This document shows positions 8,631 to 15,625 of a DNA stretch of 64,000 nt, piece by piece. The notes beneath the pieces were generated by a model. The model saw nothing but the letters and a program-made list of their open reading frames with translations. It did no database searches and was not told the origin of the DNA. Made by a program: the position numbers and the translations under genes. The stretch's first letter is position 1, and each line of letters opens with the position of its first letter. Source of the DNA: Pseudomonas sp. Irchel s3h14 (GTDB lineage: Bacteria > Pseudomonadota > Gammaproteobacteria > Pseudomonadales > Pseudomonadaceae); NCBI RefSeq assembly GCF_900187425.1, contig NZ_FYDJ01000002.1, positions 496,001 through 560,000 of the forward strand, given 5' to 3'.

Positions 8631-9518
8631 ATGGACATCAAGCAACTGAAATTCCTCATCGCCCTCGACGAAACCCGGCATTTCGGCCAGGCCGCTGCGC
8701 GTTGTCACATCACCCAGCCGACCCTGTCCATGCGCCTGCGCAGCCTCGAAGAAGAACTCGAGCTGCCGCTGGTCAATCGCGGGCAGCGCTTCGAAGGTTT
8801 CACCGCACCGGGTGAACGGGTGCTGGCCTGGGCGCGCACCGTGCTGGCGGCCTACGACGGCTTGCAGGCCGAAGCGGCTGCCTGTCGCGGCAATCTGGTC
8901 GGTACGTTGCGTCTGGGCGTGGTGCCGCTGTCGAGCTTCGATCCGCTGCCGCTGATGCAACGCTTGCACGCCGAACACCCAAACCTGCGCTTCGAACTCT
9001 CGGCCCTGAGTTCTGAACAAATCCTGGAACAACTGGCAAACAATCGCCTGGACCTCGGCGTTTCGTACCTGGAGCGACTGGACGGCGAACGCTTCGATTC
9101 CCTGGCGTTCAGCGAAACCCGCATGGGCCTGCTCTACGATCAGCGCTTCTTCAGATTCGGCGAGGCGCCGCTGAGTTGGGAGTCGCTGATCGAGCTGCCG
9201 CTGGGCATGCTCACCAGCGGCATGCATTTTCGACAGTCCATCGACCACAACTTCCACAGTCGCGGCCTCACCCCGCAGCCGTTGCTGCAAACCGATGCCG
9301 TCCACCAATTGTTACAAGCAGTGCACGGCGGATTCTGCTGCGCAGTGATGCCGCTGGATGGAGGCCTGGAGAAACTCACCGATCATTTGCGCCTGCACCC
9401 CATAGAAAATGCTCAAACCCTCGCCCGGCTGGGCCTGATCATGCGGCGTAGCGCCCCGCGTTCGGCGCTCGCAGAAGCCTGTTTCGCGATTCTTCAGCAA
9501 TCGCTGCCGAGCTCTTGA
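8631..9518 (+). CDS. LysR-family transcriptional regulator next to formate dehydrogenase genes
   Basis: 295 residues with the typical N-terminal winged helix ('MDIKQLKFLIALDETRHFGQ' then 'ITQPTLSMRLRSLEEELELP') and a C-terminal effector-binding region starting near residue 90 ('GTLRLGVVPLSSFDPLPL'). It resembles the HydG/OxyR-type branch of LysR proteins found beside fdhD in Pseudomonas. It is co-directional with fdhD, 94 bases upstream, so it may control or be co-transcribed with fdhD and the following oxidoreductase. Its inducer is unknown. Confidence 0.88.
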   Translation: MDIKQLKFLIALDETRHFGQAAARCHITQPTLSMRLRSLEEELELPLVNRGQRFEGFTAPGERVLAWARTVLAAYDGLQAEAAACRGNLVGTLRLGVVPLSSFDPLPLMQRLHAEHPNLRFELSALSSEQILEQLANNRLDLGVSYLERLDGERFDSLAFSETRMGLLYDQRFFRFGEAPLSWESLIELPLGMLTSGMHFRQSIDHNFHSRGLTPQPLLQTDAVHQLLQAVHGGFCCAVMPLDGGLEKLTDHLRLHPIENAQTLARLGLIMRRSAPRSALAEACFAILQQSLPSS

Positions 9519-9612
9519 TCGACGCCATCTATCGGTAGATCAGTATTAGCGATTAGACGCGACAAGTTGACACGCCTAGGCTTAAAGCAGCCTAAACCGT
9601 CGGTGATACCTC

Positions 9613-10452
9613 ATGAACGCCAAGCGCCCTGCCTGCGCGGCGCCAGCCCTCGAAACGCCAGCGCCCGCCGCAAGCCAGACGTACAGTTACTGCGACCTTC
9701 AAGACACCGAATCAGCCAGCACCGCGCTGGCCGAAGAAGTCGCGTTGGCGATCGCTTATAACGGCATCAGTCAGGCGGTGATGTTGGTGACGCCGACGGA
9801 CCTTGAAGACTTCATCGTCGGCTTCAGCCTTGGCAGCGGCATCATCGAAGACGCCTGCGACATCTATGACCTGCAACTCAGCGGCTCGGGTTCAGCGCAA
9901 TACGCGCAAGTGACCATCGCCAACCGCGCCTTCTGGAACCTCAAGCAACAGCGTCGGCAAATGGCTGGCACCAGCGGTTGCGGGCTCTGCGGTGTGGAAG
10001 CGGTGGAACAGGCATTGCCAGACCTCAAGGTGTTGCCCGGCGCACCCTTGCCGCCCGCCGAATGGCTCGATGGTTTACGTCAGCGCATCGGTGCGTTCCA
10101 GCCTCTTGGCCAGTACTCCGGCGCAGTGCACGCCGCCGTGTTCATGAACAGTCAGGGCCAATTGCTGATGGGCCGCGAAGACATCGGCCGTCACAACGCC
10201 CTCGACAAGCTGATCGGTGGGTTGATCCGACAAAAGATCCCGACCACCGGCGGACTGGCGATTGTCACCAGCCGTTGCAGTCTCGAATTGATCCAGAAAG
10301 TGTTGCGCGCAGGTATCCAGACCCTGGTCAGCCTGTCGTCGCCCACGGGCCTTGCCGTGCAATGGGCCCGTCGCCACAACCTCAATCTCATCCACCTGCC
10401 GCAGAAAAGTGCGCCGCGGGTCTACAGCCCTGCGACGGAGAACCAAGCGTGA
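9613..10452 (+). CDS. fdhD: Formate dehydrogenase accessory sulfurtransferase FdhD
   Basis: FdhD passes sulfur from the cysteine desulfurase IscS to the molybdenum cofactor so that formate dehydrogenase becomes active. The 279-residue protein carries the essential redox motif C123-G-L-C126 in 'GTSGCGLCGVEA' and the 'GREDIGRHNALDKLIGG' signature near residues 187-203. The GTG start of the next gene overlaps its stop (GTGA), showing coupling to the oxidoreductase that it presumably matures. The ATG at 9613 is used, with GGTGAT a few bases upstream as a weak ribosome site. Confidence 0.94.
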   Translation: MNAKRPACAAPALETPAPAASQTYSYCDLQDTESASTALAEEVALAIAYNGISQAVMLVTPTDLEDFIVGFSLGSGIIEDACDIYDLQLSGSGSAQYAQVTIANRAFWNLKQQRRQMAGTSGCGLCGVEAVEQALPDLKVLPGAPLPPAEWLDGLRQRIGAFQPLGQYSGAVHAAVFMNSQGQLLMGREDIGRHNALDKLIGGLIRQKIPTTGGLAIVTSRCSLELIQKVLRAGIQTLVSLSSPTGLAVQWARRHNLNLIHLPQKSAPRVYSPATENQA

Positions 10453-12797
10453 GTCAACATCGTCAAGCCGACCAGAAACCCGTTCCGCGTTATAAGCCCT
10501 ACAAAGGCCCGGCCGGTGGCTGGGGCGCGCTGGCCAGCGTTGCCCGGGCCTGGTTGACCAGCGACAACGCGCTGAAAAACCTGCGCATGATGCTCAAAAC
10601 CAACAAGAACGGCGGGTTCGACTGCCCCGGTTGCGCCTGGGGCGATTCCAATGAAGCCGGCATGGTGGCGTTCTGCGAGAACGGCGCCAAAGCGGTGAAC
10701 TGGGAAGCTACCAAACGCCGTGTCGACGGTGCGTTCTTTGCTAAACACAGCGTCAGTTCGTTGCTGGAACAAAGTGACTATTGGCTGGAATATCAGGGTC
10801 GCCTGACCGAGCCATTAAGCTATGACGCCGAAACCGATCGCTACAAGCCGATCAGCTGGGAAGCTGCGTTCTCCTTGATCGCCAAACATTTGCAAGGCCT
10901 GTCGAGCCCGGATCAGGCCGAGTTCTACACTTCGGGCCGCGCCAGCAACGAAGCGGCGTACCTGTATCAATTGTTCGTGCGTGCCTACGGCACCAATAAC
11001 TTCCCCGATTGCTCGAACATGTGCCACGAGGCCAGCGGTGTGGCCATGGCGCAAAGTGTCGGCGTCGGCAAAGGCACCGTCACCTTCGACGACTTCGAAC
11101 ACGCCGACGCGATTTTTGTCTGGGGTCAGAACCCTGGCACCAACCACCCACGGATGCTCGAACCGCTGCGCGAAGCGGTGAAACGCGGCGCTCAGGTGGT
11201 ATGCATCAACCCTTTGAAGGAGCGCGGCCTGGAACGCTTCCAGCACCCGCAACACCCGATCGAAATGCTCACCAACGGCGACAAGCCGACCAACACTGCG
11301 TATTTCCGCCCGGCACTGGGCGGCGACATGGCGATCATGCGCGGCATGGCCAAGTTCCTGCTGCAGTGGGAACGTGATGCACAGAAGGCGGGTGAGCCTG
11401 CCGTATTCGACCACGACTTCCTCAATGAACACAGTGTCAACGTGCTGGAATACCTGGGCATCGTCGACGACACCTCGTGGGAGCAGATCGTCGAACAATC
11501 CGGACTGACGCTGGTTGAAATCGAGCAAGCGGCGCGGATGTACGCCGAAGGCAAGAACGTGATCATGTGCTGGGCGATGGGCATCACACAGCATCGCCAT
11601 TCGGTGGCGACCATCCAGGAAATCGCCAACCTGATATTGCTGCGCGGCAACATCGGCCGGCCCGGCGCCGGTCTGTGCCCGGTGCGCGGCCACAGTAACG
11701 TGCAGGGCGACCGGACCATGGGCATCAACGAGCGTCCGCCGGTGGCGTTCCTCGATTCCCTGGAGCGTCGCTTCAAGTTCAAGGTACCGCGTGAAAACGG
11801 TCACAACGTGGTCGAGGCGATCCATGCCATGGCCGACGGCCGGGCGAAAGTCTTTATCGGCCTGGGCGGCAACTTCGCCCAAGCCACCCCGGACAGCTCA
11901 CGGACCTTCCAGGCGCTGAGCAACTGCGACCTGACCGTGCAAATCAGCACCAAGCTCAACCGCAGCCATTTGGCGCACGGTAAAGACGCGTTGATCCTGC
12001 CGTGCCTGGGCCGCACCGACATCGACATCCAGACCGAAGGCCCGCAAGCGGTGACCGTCGAAGACTCGTTCAGCATGGTTCACGCCTCCAACGGCCAGTT
12101 GCAGCCGCTGTCGAACCAGATGCGCTCTGAGCCGTCGATCATTGCCGGCATCGCCGCCGCGACCCTGGGCAGCAAACCGGTGGACTGGAACTGGCTGGTG
12201 GCCGATTACCGGCGCATCCGCGACCTGATCGCCGACACCATTGTGGGTTTCAAGGACTTCAACGAGAAGATCCAGAACCCGGGCGGGTTCTACCTCGGCA
12301 ACAGCGCCGGTGCGCGCCGCTGGAATACCGCGTCGGGGCGCGCCAATTTCCGTGCGAACATCCTGCCTAAAGACCTGGTGCACGAACGCACTCGCGCCAC
12401 CGGCGTATTGCCGGACCTGATCATGCAGTCAATGCGCTCTCACGATCAGTACAACACCACGATTTATGGGCTTGATGACCGCTATCGCGGCGTGAAAGGT
12501 CAGCGTGATGTGTTGTTCGTCAACGAAGCCGACATCATTCGCCTGGGGTTCAAGCCGGGGCAGAAGGCTGACATCGTTTCGATCTGGGATGATGGCCGTG
12601 AGCGTCGGGTGAAGGGCTTTACGCTGCTGGCGTTTGATATCCCTGCCGGGCAAGCGGCGGCTTACTACCCGGAAGTGAATCCGCTGGTGCCGCTGGAAAG
12701 CACCGGGGATGGCAGCCATACGCCGACGTCGAAGTTTGTGGCGATCCGGTTGGAAGCGGCGAGTGAAACCGGGTTGATCATGGCCAAATCGGCTTAA
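10449..12797 (+). CDS. FdhF/YdeP-family molybdopterin oxidoreductase
   Basis: 782-residue molybdenum enzyme (bis-MGD type) related to E. coli YdeP and formate dehydrogenase alpha subunits. Visible features: 'FDCPGCAWGD' near residue 57, 'SNMCHEASGVAMAQSVGVGKGTVT' near 190-213, 'DAIFVWGQNPGTNHPR' near 220, 'GNIGRPGAGLCPVRGHSNVQGD' near 400 and a C-terminal molydopterin-dinucleotide-binding barrel ('FVNEADIIRLGFKPGQKADIVS'). The classical four-cysteine Fe-S N-terminal module is reduced to the CPGC pair, as in YdeP relatives. No signal sequence, so cytoplasmic. The GTG at 10449 is the likely start because it overlaps the fdhD stop; translation further upstream merely reads fdhD out of frame. The true substrate may be formate or another compound; YdeP in E. 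coli is linked to acid resistance. Confidence 0.9.
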   Translation: MSQHRQADQKPVPRYKPYKGPAGGWGALASVARAWLTSDNALKNLRMMLKTNKNGGFDCPGCAWGDSNEAGMVAFCENGAKAVNWEATKRRVDGAFFAKHSVSSLLEQSDYWLEYQGRLTEPLSYDAETDRYKPISWEAAFSLIAKHLQGLSSPDQAEFYTSGRASNEAAYLYQLFVRAYGTNNFPDCSNMCHEASGVAMAQSVGVGKGTVTFDDFEHADAIFVWGQNPGTNHPRMLEPLREAVKRGAQVVCINPLKERGLERFQHPQHPIEMLTNGDKPTNTAYFRPALGGDMAIMRGMAKFLLQWERDAQKAGEPAVFDHDFLNEHSVNVLEYLGIVDDTSWEQIVEQSGLTLVEIEQAARMYAEGKNVIMCWAMGITQHRHSVATIQEIANLILLRGNIGRPGAGLCPVRGHSNVQGDRTMGINERPPVAFLDSLERRFKFKVPRENGHNVVEAIHAMADGRAKVFIGLGGNFAQATPDSSRTFQALSNCDLTVQISTKLNRSHLAHGKDALILPCLGRTDIDIQTEGPQAVTVEDSFSMVHASNGQLQPLSNQMRSEPSIIAGIAAATLGSKPVDWNWLVADYRRIRDLIADTIVGFKDFNEKIQNPGGFYLGNSAGARRWNTASGRANFRANILPKDLVHERTRATGVLPDLIMQSMRSHDQYNTTIYGLDDRYRGVKGQRDVLFVNEADIIRLGFKPGQKADIVSIWDDGRERRVKGFTLLAFDIPAGQAAAYYPEVNPLVPLESTGDGSHTPTSKFVAIRLEAASETGLIMAKSA

Positions 12798-12801
12798 TCA
12801 A

Positions 12802-12907
12802 GATCGTTCCCACGCTCCGCGTGGGAATGCAGCCCGGGACGCTCCGCGTCCCAAAGCGGACGCAGAGCGTCCATTGAGGCATTCCCACGCAGAGCGTGGG
12901 AACGATC
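12802..12907 (+). repeat. Repeat family A, copy 1 (about 105-bp palindromic element)
   Basis: Full copy starting GATCGTTCCCACGCTC and ending in the inverse GAGCGTGGGAACGATC. Inside are two further hairpins, GGGACGCTCCGCGTCCC on the left and a matching GGACGCAGAGCGTCC on the right, so the whole element can fold as nested stems. The left half contains GCAGCCC and the right half TTGAGGC, which gives it a direction (here plus). It follows the oxidoreductase stop by 4 bases and may stop its transcript. Confidence 0.92.
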
Positions 12908-12934
12908 ATTGCGTAAACTTTCCCATCGCCCACA

Positions 12935-12962
12935 AAAAAGGCCGTTTTGCATGAAAACGGCC
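12935..12962 (-). terminator. Hairpin with T-run readable on the minus strand
   Basis: GGCCGTTTTGCATGAAAACGGCC at 12940-12962 forms a 9-10 bp stem. The A-run at 12934-12939 gives a T-tract only when read on the minus strand, where no upstream gene is obvious, so it may be a remnant or may terminate antisense transcripts. Confidence 0.5.
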
Positions 12963-13121
12963 TATCCGAAGTAACTAAAGACCGGCGAAAAACACTTAAG
13001 TTCCGGCTAAAAAACAGTAACTTATAGAAATGTGCTCAAGTCGTGTTACTCGTCGGATTTCGATTGTCACGACCATGACACAGCCTCAGGATCGCGCCGT
13101 CATCCCCTTGAGGTTCCTCTA

Positions 13122-13610
13122 ATGAAGTTCTCCTCGATTCTCTTGTTGTCCCTTGGCCTGGTCAGTGGCTTCGCTTCTGCTGGCGGCACCACCGAAGCAG
13201 GTGTGGGCGGCGCATTGGGCGGGGTTCTGGGCTCAGTCGTCGGTCAGTCATTAGGCGGCAGTACAGGTTCCACCATTGGCGCGGCCCTGGGCGGCGCGGG
13301 TGGTAGCGCAGTTGGCGCAGACAAACGCAGCCGTGGCGAAGCCGCCATTGGCGGTGCGTTGGGCGCAGCAGGCGGTAACGTGGTCGGTCGCAGCATGGGC
13401 GGCACCACCGGCAGCCTGATCGGCTCCGCAGCAGGCGGCGGCGCCGGTGGCGCGCTGGGTAACTACATGGGCAACAAGAGCGATGACGATGATGATGATC
13501 GTCGTTCCTATCGTGGTGGCCATGGTGATCGTCGCTACTACCGTGACGGCCATCCGGGGCGCGGTCATGCCTATGGGCATCGCAAGCACAAACATCGCTA
13601 TCACGACTGA
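13122..13610 (+). CDS. Secreted glycine-zipper protein with His/Arg/Asp-rich tail
   Basis: 162 residues. A signal peptide (residues 1-20, 'SILLLSLGLVSGFASA') is followed by about 95 residues of glycine-zipper repeats of the type GGALGGVLGSVVGQSLGG, then an abrupt charged tail starting with six aspartates (about residue 124) and rich in Arg, Tyr, Gly and His, ending 'HRKHKHRYHD'. Glycine zippers pack into membranes or outer-membrane-associated structures; the His/Asp tail could bind metal ions. Function unknown. The ATG at 13122 is preceded by TTGAGGTTCCTCTA; a strong terminator follows at 13640-13673. There is no operon partner. Confidence 0.8.
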   Translation: MKFSSILLLSLGLVSGFASAGGTTEAGVGGALGGVLGSVVGQSLGGSTGSTIGAALGGAGGSAVGADKRSRGEAAIGGALGAAGGNVVGRSMGGTTGSLIGSAAGGGAGGALGNYMGNKSDDDDDDRRSYRGGHGDRRYYRDGHPGRGHAYGHRKHKHRYHD

Positions 13611-13639
13611 GGTTGAATCACCTCGTTTACCGGTAGATC

Positions 13640-13673
13640 AAAAAATCGCAGCCCAAGGGCTGCGATTTTTTTT
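13640..13673. terminator. Bidirectional rho-independent terminator
   Basis: TCGCAGCCC-AA-GGGCTGCGA stem flanked by an A-run on the left and eight T on the right, so it works for the plus-strand glycine-zipper gene and for the minus-strand thioesterase gene ending at 13679. Confidence 0.9.
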
Positions 13674-13678
13674 GCCCG

Positions 13679-14098
13679 TCACACCACCAACCGCTCCAGT
13701 GCCCCGCGCAACCCGGCAGGAATCGCCACCGGCTGATTAGACGCCCGGTCTACAAACACATGCACAAAGCGCCCAGCCGCGCAGGCTTCGTCTTCCCCGG
13801 CCTTGAACACCGCCAACTCGTATTGCACCGAACTGTTGCCCAACTTGCCCACCCGCAAACCGATTTCTATCCGGTCAGGGAAGGCAATGGAAGCGAAGTA
13901 ATCGCAGGCCGAACTCACCACAAAGCCCACCACCTCGCCGTCATGGATATCCAGGCCGCCGACTTCGATCAGGTAGGTGTTCACCGCTGTGTCGAAGAAG
14001 CTGTAGTAGGTGACGTTATTGACGTGACCGTAGGCGTCGTTGTCGTGCCAGCGGGTGGTGATGGGTTGGAAGTGGAGGTAGTCAGTGCGTTGATTCAT
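13679..14098 (-). CDS. Acyl-CoA thioesterase (4HBT/YbgC-like hot-dog)
   Basis: 139-residue hot-dog thioesterase of the 4-hydroxybenzoyl-CoA thioesterase type. The signature is 'RWHDNDAYGHVNNVTYYSFFD' near residues 16-36, with D21 the expected catalytic carboxylate. It follows the 3-hydroxyacyl-CoA dehydrogenase gene in the same direction with a gap of 80 bases that contains a half copy of repeat family A. The pairing of a thioesterase with a 3-hydroxyacyl-CoA dehydrogenase suggests a role in fatty-acid or carnitine-type acyl-CoA metabolism (inference); the exact acyl substrate is unknown. Confidence 0.88.
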   Translation of the reverse strand: MNQRTDYLHFQPITTRWHDNDAYGHVNNVTYYSFFDTAVNTYLIEVGGLDIHDGEVVGFVVSSACDYFASIAFPDRIEIGLRVGKLGNSSVQYELAVFKAGEDEACAAGRFVHVFVDRASNQPVAIPAGLRGALERLVV

Positions 14099-14114
14099 GG
14101 GTTCTCGCCTTGAG

Positions 14115-14165
14115 GATCGTTCCCACGCTCTGCGTGGGAATGCAGCCTGGGACGCTCCGCGTCCC
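14115..14165 (+). repeat. Repeat family A, copy 2 (left half only)
   Basis: Only the left half of the element is present: GATCGTTCCCACGCTC through GACGCTCCGCGTCCC. The right half, with TTGAGGC, is missing. It lies between the thioesterase and the 3-hydroxyacyl-CoA dehydrogenase genes. Confidence 0.88.
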
Positions 14166-14178
14166 GAACAGGTGAAGT

Positions 14179-15405
14179 CTACCGATCCGCAAATCCTTTA
14201 CCCACTGCCGCCAACTCCCCAATTAACCGCGCAGGTGTCCACTGATCACCCTGCTTGGTTTCCAGCTGCAACAATCGCTGATGAATATCCGCCAATCCCT
14301 GCTGGTCCGCCCAGGCCATCGGTCCACCCTTGTCCGCTGGGAAGCCATAACCGTTGAGGTACACCCGATCGATGTCGTGCGCCGATTCGGCAATCCCTTC
14401 CTGAAGGATCTTCGCACCCTCGTTGACCAGTGCCAGCAAACAGCGCTCCAGAATCTCCTCAGGCCCGATCTCGCGACGCTGGAAGCCCAACCCTTCGCTG
14501 ACCTTCAGCACCAGCGCATCGACTTCAACATCGTGCTCAGCCTGGCGACTGCCCGACTCATAGTGGTAATAGCCATTGCCACTCTTCTGGCCGAAACGAC
14601 CCAATTCGCACAGACGATTGTCCACCTGAACCTCAGGCGCATCCTGCCCTATGCCGGCCAACTGCCGAGCGCGCCACTCCAGATCGATGCCGACCACGTC
14701 GTACATGCGAAACGGTCCCATGGCAAAGCCAAAACCTTGCAGCGCCGCATCAACCTGATAGGGATAAGCGCCTTCGAGCAACATCTTGCGCGCTTCGAGC
14801 ACATACGGATGCAGCATGCGGTTGCCGATGAAACCATGGCAGTTGCCCGACACCACACTGACCTTGCCCATGCGCTTGCCCAGTGCCAGGGCGGCCTCAA
14901 GCGCCGCCGGTGAAGTCTGCGCACCGCGAACGATTTCCAGCAGCTTCATGATGTGCGCCGGACTGAAGAAGTGCAGGCCCAGGACCTGTTGCGGACGGCG
15001 AGTGACCGCGGCGATGGCGTCGATATCCAGCGCCGAGGTATTGCTGGCCAAAATCGCTTCAGGTTTGAGCAGACCGTCCAGTTCACGGAAGATTTTCTGC
15101 TTGAGCTCGAGGTTTTCGTACACCGCTTCGATCACCAGATCGACATCGCGGATCGCCGCGTAGTCAGCAGCCGCCGTTACCCGCGCTATGCGAGCGTCCG
15201 CTTCGGCCTGATCGATCCGTCCCTGACGCACGTTGTGGGCATAGGTGTCCGCCACGGTAGCCAGTGCCTGCTCAAGCATCTGTGGATTGTTATCGACCCA
15301 CTGCACCGGGACTCCGGCGTTGGCCAGACACATGACAATGCCACGGCCCATGGTGCCGGCGCCAATGACGGCGGCGCGCTGAATATTGAACGGTGTCTGG
15401 CTCAT
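14179..15405 (-). CDS. 3-hydroxyacyl-CoA dehydrogenase
   Basis: 408 residues. N-terminal Rossmann domain with 'AAVIGAGTMGRGIVMCLANAG' near residues 10-30, then the catalytic region 'LGLHFFSPAHIMKLLEIV' near 135-152, with the catalytic histidine, and 'GNCHGFIGNRML' near 180. Two C-terminal helical domains of the 3HCDH type follow. It oxidises L-3-hydroxyacyl-CoA to 3-ketoacyl-CoA with NAD+. The start is the ATG at 15405; the open frame continues upstream to 15606 but that stretch reads through the repeat element and an AT-richer leader. The preferred acyl chain cannot be told from sequence. Confidence 0.9.
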   Translation of the reverse strand: MSQTPFNIQRAAVIGAGTMGRGIVMCLANAGVPVQWVDNNPQMLEQALATVADTYAHNVRQGRIDQAEADARIARVTAAADYAAIRDVDLVIEAVYENLELKQKIFRELDGLLKPEAILASNTSALDIDAIAAVTRRPQQVLGLHFFSPAHIMKLLEIVRGAQTSPAALEAALALGKRMGKVSVVSGNCHGFIGNRMLHPYVLEARKMLLEGAYPYQVDAALQGFGFAMGPFRMYDVVGIDLEWRARQLAGIGQDAPEVQVDNRLCELGRFGQKSGNGYYHYESGSRQAEHDVEVDALVLKVSEGLGFQRREIGPEEILERCLLALVNEGAKILQEGIAESAHDIDRVYLNGYGFPADKGGPMAWADQQGLADIHQRLLQLETKQGDQWTPARLIGELAAVGKGFADR

Positions 15406-15520
15406 GGTTGTTCTCTTGTTGGCGATCCAAAGACAGCCTTCACCATAGTCAGCCACCGCGCACTTTTGAAATTTATTCGTGTGATGAGCAACATTCAGCG
15501 GATGGATGCGCTCCCCACCT

Positions 15521-15625
15521 GATCGTTCCCACGCTCTGCGTGGGAATGCAGCCCGGGACGCTCCGCGTCCCATTGGAACGCAGAGCGTCCCTTGAGGCAT
15601 TCCCACGCGGAGCGTGGGAACGATC
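15521..15625 (+). repeat. Repeat family A, copy 3
   Basis: Full copy with GATCGTTCCCACGCTC on the left and GAGCGTGGGAACGATC on the right. Its last base, C15625, is the final base of the recQ stop codon (TAG on the minus strand), so the element is inserted exactly against, and contributes to, the end of recQ. Confidence 0.92.

Noticed and set aside
9978..10448. N-terminal extension of the molybdoenzyme frame into fdhD
   Set aside because: The extension reads fdhD out of frame; the GTG at 10449 overlapping the fdhD stop gives the expected protein length.
15406..15606. N-terminal extension of the 3-hydroxyacyl-CoA dehydrogenase
   Set aside because: The extra 67 codons pass through repeat copy 3 and its flank, and the Rossmann motif begins directly after the inner ATG at 15405.
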